Program-made: the position numbers and the translations under genes
The notes under the pieces: generated by a model
The model's input: only the letters and a program-made list of their open reading frames with translations
Databases searched by the model: none
What the model was told of the DNA's origin: nothing
Assembly (NCBI GenBank): GCA_937625935.1
Contig: OW569373.1
Coordinates: 248,001-312,000 of the forward strand
Reading direction: 5' to 3'
DNA length: 64,000 bases
DNA from: Tetramitus jugosus
Lineage: Eukaryota > Heterolobosea > Eutetramitea > Acrasida > Vahlkampfiidae
In this document: positions 52,681 through 62,617 of the stretch, one piece after another
Position numbering within the stretch: position 1 is the stretch's first letter
How the letters are laid out: each line of letters opens with the position of its first letter

Positions 52681-54466
52681 ATGTCAACAATAGCCTATCG
52701 GAATGGTGAATACTCTGGTGCCACCATCTTCAACGCAGCTTCCACCACACTTTCCCTCCCACACGGAAAAAATGGCACACTCACTTACAAAAAATTGAAT
52801 ACTCCGAGTATGAGCAAGGTGATGCAGTACAAGGGAGATTGGCGCAATGGAGTGGCTCATGGAACAGGCATTGCCACAATGCAGTTGACTGGTGAGGGAG
52901 TTTACAATGGTCAATGGAACCGAAATCATATGCATGGAACTGGAAGCTTTGAATTTGCGAATGGAGATAGTTATCAGGGAGATTGGAGATTTTCAAAGTT
53001 TCATGGACAAGGTATGTGCGCTTGCTTGTTCTCGCTTTTTGTTGGTGTTTTTTTGTGTGTGTTTGATGAAGCATTTGGTTTGGTTGTGTGCCTTTTTTTT
53101 TGCATGACTTCATTGCCATGGATATCAGCTCACACTCAAAAAATCTTGAATTCAACAACAACAAATTTTTTTTTTGAAAAAAATAGGCACTTATACATGG
53201 GGAAAGACTGGTGATGAATATCATGGACAATTCGTTCTGGGTTACAGAGAAGGTCAAGGCACATTCTCACACAAGGCCACAGGAGTCAAATACATTGGTC
53301 TGTGGTTCAACGACACTCGACACGGCATGGGATTGGAGTTGTATGAGAATCAGGACAGATTCGAAGGTTTTTGGTGCGATGGCAAGAGACACGGTCAAGG
53401 CTACTTTATTCAATCCATTGAAAACGTTAGTAAAAAAAAGAAGGAAGAAAGATCATTGCTCACCAAGACGCACGAGAGCTATGTCATATATGAGCACATG
53501 TACGAGAATGGAATCAAGATTAGTGAGAGAGAGTTGTTGCCTACGGAGAGTGTCAAGGATTTGAATGCGCATGTTCCGAGTGGCATTTTGCCTCGACTTC
53601 AGATTACGTCACCATCCGAAGCGTTCGAAAAAGCAGACATGAACAACATTTTTGTTCGTTATTTGATTTATGGAAGAGATGCGTTGCCTGATTATCAGTC
53701 GGATATGCCGATTGAGAAGGCGTTTATTTTGTTGGACAAGTTGACTGCGCTCAAGCGTATTGAAGACAAGAGGTCAAAGCTCCGAAATGCAACCAAGGAT
53801 TTGAGCAATCGGAGAGCAGCACTCTTGGAAAAGGCTCAAAAATTGGAGGCTGTGAAGAGAGATGGAACAAAGCAGGAGATGGGAAGAGCGTTGATTGACA
53901 TTTGTAACACGGATCCACCTGGTGACAGCATGTTGGAGGACATTTTCCGCATGAAGCTCTCTGTGCAACTCTCAAAGCTCAATGAACAAATGAACGCAAT
54001 TGACAAGATGATTGAGAATGAGACATCACAGTCCAATACCGATGGCTCCACGTATGACCAAGTTGATTCATGGACTGACGAAAATCAAAAGCAGTATGAT
54101 GAGGTGAGTCAGTTGGTCAAGGAACAAACAGATGCCATCAACAAGATTGAACAATCCATTTTGGATGATGAATCTGGAAAATCATTTGATTACAAGTCAA
54201 AGGCATTTGTTCAGTTCGATATGGTGCCTTTGTTTGGTGAAGTGGTTGTGGCCACTTGTCAATTCTTGTATATTGCACAATGTTTCATCCGTTCGTCCAT
54301 AATACCCTCATTGGCCAAGGGAAGAGATTTGGCTGCCGAGTTGCGCGATATCATGGAAGATTTGAGACATGTGAACGGTGAAAGACTGACATCGATTGAT
54401 ATGAAGGGCCTCGTGTCCAGAATGGAGAATGTTGTAAAATATGCCGATCTATTCCTTGGAAAGTGA
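52681..54466 (+). CDS. MORN-repeat protein with C-terminal coiled coil
   Basis: Exons 52681-53011 and 53187-54466 are joined across a 175-bp intron (GTATGT...AATAG), giving 536 residues. The first 250 residues contain about six MORN units: YKGDWRNGVAHGTGI, YNGQWNRNHMHGTGSFEF, YQGDWRFSKFHGQGTYTW, YHGQFVLGYREGQGTFSH, YIGLWFNDTRHGMGLELY, FEGFWCDGKRHGQGYF. Residues from about 300 are helical with coiled coil (KLRNATKDLSNRRAALLEKAQKLE). MORN arrays bind lipids or scaffold membrane-cytoskeleton sites, including flagellar ones. The combination with a long helical tail does not match a named protein I know. The intron has T-rich and A-rich runs next to the acceptor. Confidence 0.85.
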
Positions 54467-54747
54467 ACAACTCCTGCAACAAACAACAACTTCAGATTCT
54501 GCTAACAAACAACAATAAAACGATATGTACTTTTGCGAGAAGACCAAGAGAATTAGCCTATTAACGCGTCACAACATGCGGATGAACTCCCACTTTGGAA
54601 CGCGGGCAGCATCTGCCTTCAATCATCACAAGCCAGATTCTCAAAAAAAAACTCGGATCTCGAAAAAGAAATCCAAAAAGATCACACCAAAACAACCACC
54701 AAAACAATTGCCTCGAGACTCAATAATCGATTCTACTGTAGAAAGAA

Positions 54748-55761
54748 ATGGAACCACACAATAGATCCCTTATTCTCCAAAATATTCTTCCCCCAAAGCC
54801 AACTCTGCTCAAGTGGGCCCACCAAGTGATCGAAGAAGATATTCCCTCATTCGATATTGGTGCTGCTCTTGTGAGTACCCCTATGGAGCAAACTGCCACA
54901 ATCTATTGTAAATCACATCACGTGGTCCTTGCTGGTCGTCCATTTGTGGATGCCATTGTAAAAGACAGTTTTGAGTGTGAGATTATATGGTTGTTTGAAG
55001 AAGGTGCCATATTGAACAGCCATACACATGATTCCAATGCGCATGCTGCATCTGAGCTTTTGGCACCCACATCTACCACTATTCTTGGTCCGGTCAAAAC
55101 ACCAATTGCCACAATCATTGGTCCAAGTCACAAGCTGTTGCAACTGGAGAGACTATCTTTAAATGTGTTGACTCGTTGTTCTTCTATTGCCACCATGGCG
55201 AGTCACATTAAGAGATTGGTGAGATCGAATGGATATGACAATGAAATTGCTGCGACAAGAAAGACGACACCTCTGTTTCGCCTAGTCGAAAAGTATGCCA
55301 TCGTTGTTGGAGGTTGTTCACCTCATCGATTCGATGTTTCTCAGATGTGCATGCTCAAGGATAATCATATTGATTTGTTCAAGATTCAAGGTGGATCAGA
55401 TGATCAAACAGTAGCGATTACGAGCTGTGTCAAGAAAGCGAGAGAGTTGGGAGGATTCTCGATGATGATTGAAGTCGAATGCCGAAGTTTACAGGATGCC
55501 AGAGATGCCGCAAGAGCAGGTGCGAATATTGTCATGTTGGACAATTTTACGCCTGATCAAATCAAGGAACAAGCACCATTGATCAAGCAAGAGTTTCCTC
55601 ATGTGATTGTGGAGGTGAGTGGTGGACTGAGACCTGGAAATATTGTTTCCTATCTTTGCAACTCTGTGGATGTTTATTCGATGGGATGCTTGATTGAAGG
55701 TGTACCAACAGTAGATTTTAGCGTGAATATTGCCATGGACAAGGTAGTTCCTTCTGTATAA
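54748..55761 (+). CDS. QPRT: Quinolinate phosphoribosyltransferase (NadC/QPRT)
   Basis: 337 residues. Type II PRT signatures are in order: LERLSLNVLTRCSSIATMA, the ATRKTTPLFRLVEKYAIVVGGCSPHRFDVSQMCMLKDNH segment (substrate-binding TRKT, PHR and KDNH motifs), IEVECRSLQDA, ANIVMLDNFTPDQI and VEVSGGLRPGNI. The enzyme makes nicotinate mononucleotide from quinolinate and PRPP in de novo NAD synthesis. Residues 100-130 hold a Ser/Ala/Thr insertion not usual for the family. No targeting signal is obvious. A 79-codon frame (54525-54764) overlaps its start and is treated as leader. Confidence 0.95.
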   Translation: MEPHNRSLILQNILPPKPTLLKWAHQVIEEDIPSFDIGAALVSTPMEQTATIYCKSHHVVLAGRPFVDAIVKDSFECEIIWLFEEGAILNSHTHDSNAHAASELLAPTSTTILGPVKTPIATIIGPSHKLLQLERLSLNVLTRCSSIATMASHIKRLVRSNGYDNEIAATRKTTPLFRLVEKYAIVVGGCSPHRFDVSQMCMLKDNHIDLFKIQGGSDDQTVAITSCVKKARELGGFSMMIEVECRSLQDARDAARAGANIVMLDNFTPDQIKEQAPLIKQEFPHVIVEVSGGLRPGNIVSYLCNSVDVYSMGCLIEGVPTVDFSVNIAMDKVVPSV

Positions 55762-55795
55762 GTGTGAAATTTGTTGTAAACTCCTTTGCCAATAA

Positions 55796-56881
55796 TTAAT
55801 CGAATGTAATTACTGTTTTCAGTGTTCTGCCTAATCCATATGAATCAAATACACGTCTCACCTCGACTTCATTATTGAAGTTGACTTCTTCATCAACCAT
55901 ATCGATAAGATTAATCAGTCCACATTCAACTACAGACTTGGCTTGTCTCATGATGGAAGCAGACTTTTGCATTGGAAATACTGTAACGTCGAATGAGACC
56001 TTGGCTAATTTCAAATCTTTGCTTAGTAGCCACTTTAAGTCAGTAGCTTCCTCCCTACTCTCTGCACCGAATAATACATAGGTTCCTTTGGGCTTCATCA
56101 ACATGGAGAGATACTGCCTAACATCAATCGAATCGCTGTGCTTTGGAGATAATGCCTCGAAACCATAGTCGGCTACATCCTGAGCCCAGTTAGTAAAAAC
56201 TTTTCGATCCTTCTCATTGTTTAAATTAACTACATCATCAGCACCAAATTGTTTAGCTCGTTCCAATCTCTGTTCGTTGATGTCCAACACTATTACCCTT
56301 CGAGTGCCAAAAATTTTCTTCATGCATTGCATTGCGATGATACCTACAGGACCGGCACCTGCGACAAAGGCAGTTCCATTAACAAGTGGTGGATAAGAGT
56401 TTAAGTATCTCAACACACATGTCAGGGGTTCGAGCAAGGTAGATTCCTTCTCCATCTCCCTCTTATCCACTTTCAGTACAGCAGCTCCATAACAATCATA
56501 AAACTGTCCATCAGAGTAAAAGATTCTGGGATTTTCAGTATCAGGTAGAACTACTTGATCAATCTTTTTGAATTCAGCTAGTCCACCAAAGTCCGTTGCT
56601 CCATAATACACAATGTGATCTCCAATTTGCAAGGGTGCGTTTGGTCCTTTAGCCACAACCTCGCCTCTCACTTCATGCCCTGGAGTTTTCCCATTCACTT
56701 CTTCTCCCAACTCCTTGCGATAGTTGGACACATCTGTTCGGCAGATAGAGCATTGCTTAACCTTAATAATTATAGAATCTGTGTCTTTGGAAGGGTCGAT
56801 AGTGGGCGTGTTTGTCTCAATAAATTTGAGATCATATGGTTTCTGACCTGATTCACTGTTCTCAAAGACGTACGCTTTCAT
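55796..56881 (-). CDS. Zinc-type medium-chain dehydrogenase, glucose-dehydrogenase/threonine-like
   Basis: 361 residues from ATG at 56881 (MKAYVFENSESGQKPYDLKF); upstream only TTG. The catalytic lobe has CSICRTDVSNYR and GHEVRGEVVAKG, then a catalytic-site EPLTCVLRYL. The Rossmann lobe has AFVAGAGPVGIIAMQ (GxGxxG) with the acidic VLDINEQRLERAKQFGADDVV, which suggests NAD preference. The four-Cys structural-zinc loop is missing between residues about 85 and 110, as in some sugar dehydrogenases. The substrate is not deducible. It converges on QPRT with 34 bp between stops. Confidence 0.8.
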   Translation of the reverse strand: MKAYVFENSESGQKPYDLKFIETNTPTIDPSKDTDSIIIKVKQCSICRTDVSNYRKELGEEVNGKTPGHEVRGEVVAKGPNAPLQIGDHIVYYGATDFGGLAEFKKIDQVVLPDTENPRIFYSDGQFYDCYGAAVLKVDKREMEKESTLLEPLTCVLRYLNSYPPLVNGTAFVAGAGPVGIIAMQCMKKIFGTRRVIVLDINEQRLERAKQFGADDVVNLNNEKDRKVFTNWAQDVADYGFEALSPKHSDSIDVRQYLSMLMKPKGTYVLFGAESREEATDLKWLLSKDLKLAKVSFDVTVFPMQKSASIMRQAKSVVECGLINLIDMVDEEVNFNNEVEVRRVFDSYGLGRTLKTVITFD

Positions 56882-57151
56882 TTGCTTCGGAACTCGAGTT
56901 TGTTGTGCGATCAACCTTAGCGAACGCAGTCATTGAATGTCTTCCTTCGCTCAGGCAGGTTTTATTTGGGATTACAGTTTGTTGGCTGATAAAACGGGAC
57001 AACTTGTCACACATCCAAAAAGCAGCAAAAAAATGGAAGTAAAAAGTGAGACGGAGTAATGACACACTGAGAGAATTCTGGCCAAAAAAACAGACAAGAG
57101 ACAAACGAACCACTCAACAAGCAAGTACTCCTCCATCCCATTTGAAGAACA

Positions 57152-59098
57152 ATGTTTGAACCAACACCAACTGTCACACTGGATGCTGAAGGTTTATTCG
57201 ATGATGCGCTAATGATGACTGACGACGTTGAACAAGTGAAATCTCTGATGCACTTGGTGCCTGCCGTAGCTCAATCACCCTTTTCTACACTTGTGCTAAC
57301 GAGTGAGCACTTGAAGGGCAGCGAGTTGGTACTAGGTCGTCACTTGGATCACTTTAAAGATGCAAGACTCTCCACCAAGCACTGTTTGCTATATCATGTG
57401 CCTGAAGAGCAAACAGAAGTGAATGATTTGGGTGGTGTGTATGTGGTGGATGTGAGCACCAATGGTACATTTATCAATGGAAAGAGATTGGTCAAGAATG
57501 AACCGACAAAGCTATTGATGGGCGCTCAGTTGAGCTTAGTTGTTCCCACGAGCAAGCATTCATTAGGTAAGTGTGATGATCAAAAGTTCTTTTTCACTTC
57601 TCGCACGTGTGTGTAGAGGTAAGATTTTTTTGGGTTAACATTTCGCTCATTCATTTGTGTTGTTTTGTTAGCTTCTGAATTACCAGTGTTCGATGTGAGA
57701 GAAGTACCTGTTGTAGAATCATCTCCGAGCACATCAACGAATAACGAAACTCAGGTTAATCTCAATACAACTTCGTCCATGATTGATGATGTTGATCATA
57801 CTGAGAGTCATGAGAACAATAAGAGAAAGAGAGAAGCTTCTCCTACTGGAATGACCTCTGATGAAACTGATCCAAGTAGTAGTAGTAGTGGAGAGCCTAT
57901 GGAAACCACAGTTATTGAATCACCTGCAAAGATTGCAAGAACTGAAGAAACTGCTTCTGTTGCTGCTTCTTCATCGTCAGACAATCAAGCAGTAGTAGAA
58001 ACGAAGAAACCAAAGTATGATGAAGCTACTGCGCGCATTTTGGCCATGTTTGGTGATGTAGAAGAATCGCAAGAAGACAGTCAGAGCGAGTTGCGAAAGG
58101 AGTTGACTTGTGGTATATGTAGTGAGCTTTTTTACAAACCTGTGAGTTTGTTGCCCTGTTTACACAATTTCTGTGGCTCTTGCTTCTCTCAATGGATGGA
58201 CCAGAATCATACTTGTCCACAATGTAGAGTATCAGTCACACAAGTGAAAAAGAATCACGCAATCGCCAATTTGACCGAGAGTTTGCTTCGGATGAAGCCA
58301 CACTTGCGAAGAAGTGCCGAAGAGCAAGCCGAATTAGACAAAATCAATAAGATAACAACTGATACGTTTGTCTTGTCAGAAAACAACTCTGATAACGAAG
58401 TAGAGGACGATGAAGACGATGAGGACGAAGAAGAGGAAGAAGAAGAAGAAGACTATCCCTCATCATTGGAAGACGATGATCCAGTTGTGAACCGATACGC
58501 ATGTAGAGAATGTACTACTGCAGGATTAGATGGACATCAATGTACCCCAGTACAGGTTCATGTTTCTTGTACGGCCTGTCGTCGAATAATGCCTTGCAGA
58601 ACTAACCTACCAGAAGACAGAACACAGCAATGCAGCTTGTGTTTGAATTACTTCTGCTTACTGTATTATGGAAGCTGTGATCAGCCATCGTTGGGCATGC
58701 TGAAACGATTTGATGAATTTGAGGATATTACTACAATCCCTTTGGGTTGCCTGAACAACAATCCGTTTGAGCGACAAATATTGGTCAACTACATGACCGG
58801 CAAACAATGGACTCCTCAAGACATCTTTGATCAATGCTGTGAAAAGTTGAGAACCGGAGAGATCTCTTTCACGTCACCCAACAAAACTGCATCGACTATG
58901 TGCTGTAGAAATTGTGCTCAGATCATGTTTTCTGAGTTGTTGTACGCGTACAGGGCCTCAATTCCAAACAATGAACTCCCTGACTCTGTGACTTCTCGAT
59001 CCAACTGCTGGTATGGAAAAGAGTGCAGAACACAACAACACAACCCAGATCACGCCCGTTGTCTCAATCACATCTGTGACAATGCCCGAAGACGCTAA
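57152..59098 (+). CDS. CHFR: CHFR-like E3 ubiquitin ligase (FHA, RING, PBZ)
   Basis: Exons 57152-57566 and 57672-59098 are joined across a 105-bp intron (GTAAGT...GTTAG), giving 613 residues. An FHA domain (about 40-130) has LVLGRHLDHF, STKHCLLYH and VSTNGTFINGKRL. A Ser/Glu-rich linker leads to a C3HC4 RING at about 285-325: CGICSELFYKPVSLLPCLHNFCGSCF...CPQC. After an acidic run, a Cys-rich region (about 440-580) parallels the CHFR cysteine-rich domain, and the last residues, CWYGKECRTQQHNPDHARCLNHIC (first part CWYGKECRTQ, second part NPDHARCLNHIC), match the PAR-binding PBZ finger. CHFR delays mitotic entry under stress. Full domain order makes the orthology convincing. Confidence 0.92.
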
Positions 59099-59326
59099 AC
59101 ATCTCGTTGTATTCACCCACAAGCCGGGGTAATAATTGTTTTCACACAAAGTCTCTCGCTTTTCTTCTGTGTGATGATCAGCAAACAAGCCGCGTCACCA
59201 TTCAACTGAAAAAAAGCTTTTCCAACAAGCGGACATCTCAATATTTCCCTCCACGGGAAAAAACACCGATCATAAAATCTCACCACCACTAAATACCAAA
59301 CAACAACAACCCAAATCCTGAACAAG

Positions 59327-60772
59327 ATGCATCGAGTTTTGAAGCAAATCTCTAGCAATAACAATGTTTCTGCTGTTCGTCGTCATTTCTCTTCTCAAAC
59401 CTCCACTCTGTTGGACACTCACAAGATCTTGATGCCTGCATTGTCACCTACCATGAGTCACGGAACGATACAAAAGTGGATGAAGAAGGAAGGTGATTTT
59501 TTGGAGCCAGGAAATGTGTTGTGTACGATTGAGACTGACAAGGCAACCATTGAGATGGAAATTGTGGAGGAAGGTTACTTGGCAAAGATTGTGGTGCCTG
59601 ATCAATCATCCAATGTTCCATTGGGTCAATTGATTGCAATCATGACTGATTCCAAAGACGAAAAACCAGATTTGTCTCTGCTACAGTCGGCTGCCACTCC
59701 CGCCAAAACTGATAATACTCCTACTCCGCCAAAAACTCCTACCACCCCTACTCCAGCGACTACAGCTGCTCCAACACAAACTGCTGGTGGAAAATACACA
59801 ATTCCTATGCCTCCATCCGTTCAAGTTCTCTTTGCTAGAAATCCATGGATGAACCTACATGAGATCAAAGCTACAGGAAAGAATGGAAGACTACTCAAGG
59901 GTGATGTGCTCGCTTATTTGAAGACACATTCAGGACCAACTTCAACTGCAGCAGCTACTACTGCTACGACAACTTCTGCCAAGGCTACCACCACAGGTGC
60001 TGCTCCACAAAAGGCTCCTGCTGCAAGTGCTGTCACTACTCGTGCTCCAAAACAACAATACGAAGATGTAGAAACTACTCAAATGAGAAAGATTATTGCT
60101 AGTAGATTATTGGAATCAAAGACAACTATTCCTCACTTGTACATCAGTGTTGAAGCACAGATTGATGGTCTCTTGAAGGTAAAGTCTGCTCTGTTCAAGC
60201 AAAGAGGACTCAAGGTTTCTGTCAATGACTTTGTCATTTATGCTGCTGCAAAGGCATTGGAACAATATCCACAGTGTAATGCTGTTCTGAACAAGAAGAC
60301 TGGAGCACATCAAATCTCTCCATCGATTGATATTTCATTTGCTGTTGCGACCGATAAGGGTCTCTTGACACCAATTATTAAGAATGCAAACACATTGAGC
60401 ATTGAACAAGTGTCCAAGGCGGTCAAAGATTTGAGTGAGAGAGCAAGAGCATCAAAGCTGAAGCCTGAAGAGTTCCAAGGTGGCAGTTTCTGTATTTCCA
60501 ACTTGGGAATGTTTGGCATTACACACTTTAGTGCTGTGATTAATCCACCACAAGCAATTATTGTTGCCGTGGGTGGATCTGACCAGAAACCAATATCTGG
60601 AAAGATTGATCTGGACAGTGATGTGTTGGACAATGTTTCCGTGGACAGCATCGAATTCGGAACTTTCATGTCCCTAACTGCATCTGTTGATAGAACTGCA
60701 GTTGATGATGGTGTTGCAGGCCAATTCATGGAAGCCTTCAAGCGTAATTTGGAACAAATCATGCTCTATTAG
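59327..60772 (+). CDS. Pyruvate dehydrogenase E2/E3BP-like protein, catalytic His absent
   Basis: 481 residues. The N-terminus (MHRVLKQISSNNNVSAVRRH) is a mitochondrial targeting peptide. A lipoyl domain follows: ILMPALSPTMSHGTIQKWMKKEG and ETDKATIEME with the lipoylated Lys. A subunit-binding domain lies near 165-200 (PSVQVLFARNPWMNLHEIKATGKNGRLLKGDV), between Thr/Ala/Pro-rich linkers. The acyltransferase core has MRKIIASRLLESKTTIPHLY, YPQCNAVLN, GSFCISNLGMFGITHFSAVINPP. The active-site motif, normally DHRxxDG, reads SVDRTAVDDG (residues 453-462): His is replaced by Arg (or Thr, depending on gap), and the Gly after Asp by Asp, as in animal PDHX/E3BP (SDSRVVDD). So it is probably a structural E3-binding protein or a non-catalytic E2 of the PDH complex. 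Confidence 0.88.
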   Translation: MHRVLKQISSNNNVSAVRRHFSSQTSTLLDTHKILMPALSPTMSHGTIQKWMKKEGDFLEPGNVLCTIETDKATIEMEIVEEGYLAKIVVPDQSSNVPLGQLIAIMTDSKDEKPDLSLLQSAATPAKTDNTPTPPKTPTTPTPATTAAPTQTAGGKYTIPMPPSVQVLFARNPWMNLHEIKATGKNGRLLKGDVLAYLKTHSGPTSTAAATTATTTSAKATTTGAAPQKAPAASAVTTRAPKQQYEDVETTQMRKIIASRLLESKTTIPHLYISVEAQIDGLLKVKSALFKQRGLKVSVNDFVIYAAAKALEQYPQCNAVLNKKTGAHQISPSIDISFAVATDKGLLTPIIKNANTLSIEQVSKAVKDLSERARASKLKPEEFQGGSFCISNLGMFGITHFSAVINPPQAIIVAVGGSDQKPISGKIDLDSDVLDNVSVDSIEFGTFMSLTASVDRTAVDDGVAGQFMEAFKRNLEQIMLY

Positions 60773-60838
60773 ACAATCGAGAAGCATTTATAAACGAGAG
60801 AACAATTTATTTTATCACATTTAGAGCTTGCTTAGATT

Positions 60839-62350
60839 TCATTCGGCCCTTACGACTTCATTGTCCAAAACTCTATTGTCTTCAACAACAATGCTCTTGC
60901 CCTTTGCAGCTTCAATCTTCACATCTCCCTTGACTGTGACATTGCGACCGAATCTTACATCTCCATTGACAATCAAAGAATTGCAGTCAATCAAGCTTGG
61001 AATACTTGGGAATCGAGCATTAAAGTCGCCTACCTTCTTAAACTCATCACTCAATTCAATCATTGGAGCTGACTTGATCGCTCTCTTCTTGTTGATAACG
61101 AGTGTGTTGTCACCAGTTTCAGACAAGTCATATACATCAGATTGGATCAACAAGAGATCACTACAGGTCTTCACAGGGAGGAATCTAGAACGAGGAACCT
61201 CAATACCAAGTGCCTTCTTGAACACTTGAATGGCAGCACCAGCAGCAGTTTCCATCTGTATGACAGGAATTCCGTCCTTTTCCTTTCTATTGTTAATAAT
61301 TTCAATATTGTCAATGAGTGCGTCCAATTTCTCCTCAATGGCCTTCAATCGAATCCACAAGTTATTCGTATTGAAAATCTTAAACTTTTCAATACTCTTA
61401 AACTCGTTCACATATCTGTCTGGTACTTGAGCAATCTCCAACAGCTTGACAACTTCACTGTCATCGTTTAATCTGTAACGAATCAATGTTCCACCCTTGA
61501 CGTCAGCCAACGTCTTTCTAGTGACTTCCATACAGAAATCAGTTTGATTCTCAATCAAGTATGCTACAATGTTCAAATCAACAACTGCTCCCAAATTGTC
61601 CACATTGCTCATGAACATGTACTCTCTTCCCTCCTGAATCAACTGCTCATACAGACCAGAACGATAGAATGAGTCATAAATGTCTCCGTGACCAGGTGGA
61701 TACCAATCACCCAGATCCGTCTTTTGAGGATCTGCCGTCTTTGGAATCGGAGTAAATTCATGGGCATGAATTCTGGGGAATTGTTTCTGATTGAATGTCA
61801 ACACACGAACGTTGCGACCTACTGTATAATTGGGCAAAATTTTGGCCGTATCAGCATCCGTGTTGAACGAATTCATCAACACAAGTGGAATATTGACTTG
61901 ATACTTGTTGTTCAGAGCTTCAATTTGCTTAATGGTCAAATCGAGGAACGTGTCATCACCACGCACAGGTATCACTGATTTAGGACCAGTGCAACCCATG
62001 GTCGTTCCCAATCCACCATTCAATTTCAACACGACGAGCTTACTGAGCAATTGCTTGACATAGGCATCGTCTTGTGCAATCTTGGCAGCGTACTTGCTGT
62101 GCACTTGACTCTCATAGTTGAGAACAGTCTGTTCAGTTGGAGATTCAACACGTTCCCACTGGATAGAGTGAGCTTCTGGGTTGTTGAGTGCTTGGAGGAA
62201 CCGTTTGTGCATTCGCTCAAAATTGATCATGGTTTGCTCAAATTCCTGTCTGAGCTTTTGATCATGGTGCTGAGCAATGGTGCTTGTCAGTTGTTGGACA
62301 TGTTGGGAGACGGTGCTACCTACATGATGAACATCAATTTGTTGTGTCAT
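60839..62350 (-). CDS. UGP2: UTP-glucose-1-phosphate uridylyltransferase
   Basis: 503 residues in one exon, the usual length for eukaryotic UGPase. The nucleotide-binding signature is LVVLKLNGGLGTTMGCTGPKSVIPV, followed by LVLMNSFNTDADT, WYPPGHGDIYDSFYRSG, EYMFMSNVDNLGA, and near 385-400 SRFLPVKTCSDLLLIQSD. The C-terminal beta-helix ends with VTVKGDVKIEAAKGKSIVVE. It makes UDP-glucose, the donor precursor for UDP-glucuronate, glycogen and glycoprotein synthesis. It converges on the E2-like gene with 66 bp between stops. Confidence 0.96.
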   Translation of the reverse strand: MTQQIDVHHVGSTVSQHVQQLTSTIAQHHDQKLRQEFEQTMINFERMHKRFLQALNNPEAHSIQWERVESPTEQTVLNYESQVHSKYAAKIAQDDAYVKQLLSKLVVLKLNGGLGTTMGCTGPKSVIPVRGDDTFLDLTIKQIEALNNKYQVNIPLVLMNSFNTDADTAKILPNYTVGRNVRVLTFNQKQFPRIHAHEFTPIPKTADPQKTDLGDWYPPGHGDIYDSFYRSGLYEQLIQEGREYMFMSNVDNLGAVVDLNIVAYLIENQTDFCMEVTRKTLADVKGGTLIRYRLNDDSEVVKLLEIAQVPDRYVNEFKSIEKFKIFNTNNLWIRLKAIEEKLDALIDNIEIINNRKEKDGIPVIQMETAAGAAIQVFKKALGIEVPRSRFLPVKTCSDLLLIQSDVYDLSETGDNTLVINKKRAIKSAPMIELSDEFKKVGDFNARFPSIPSLIDCNSLIVNGDVRFGRNVTVKGDVKIEAAKGKSIVVEDNRVLDNEVVRAE

Positions 62351-62617
62351 GGTTTTCTTTGTTGGAAATGGTCGTTTCTATGGTACACTACGAATATATT
62401 TGATTTTTGCTGTTATTGTGATCTTGGGGTCAAAAAATCACAACAATTCTTTTTCAATGAATTTTCTCTTTCAGGTGGTGTTTTTTTTAGCGTTGGGGAT
62501 GTGACGTGTGTCGCTAAAAATATGGTGTGTTATGTCTTGTTTTGTCAGAGACAAGGTCGATTTACGACAGATGAATTCTTGAGTGGAACGGGTTGGTGCG
62601 CAGGAGGTGGATAGATA

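Noticed and set aside
54525-54764. 79-codon frame overlapping the QPRT start
   Set aside because: Lys/Pro-rich leader-like sequence without a family; QPRT starts cleanly at 54748.
62051-62614. 187-codon plus-strand frame
   Set aside because: Mostly antisense to UGP2, extending into its promoter; no domain.
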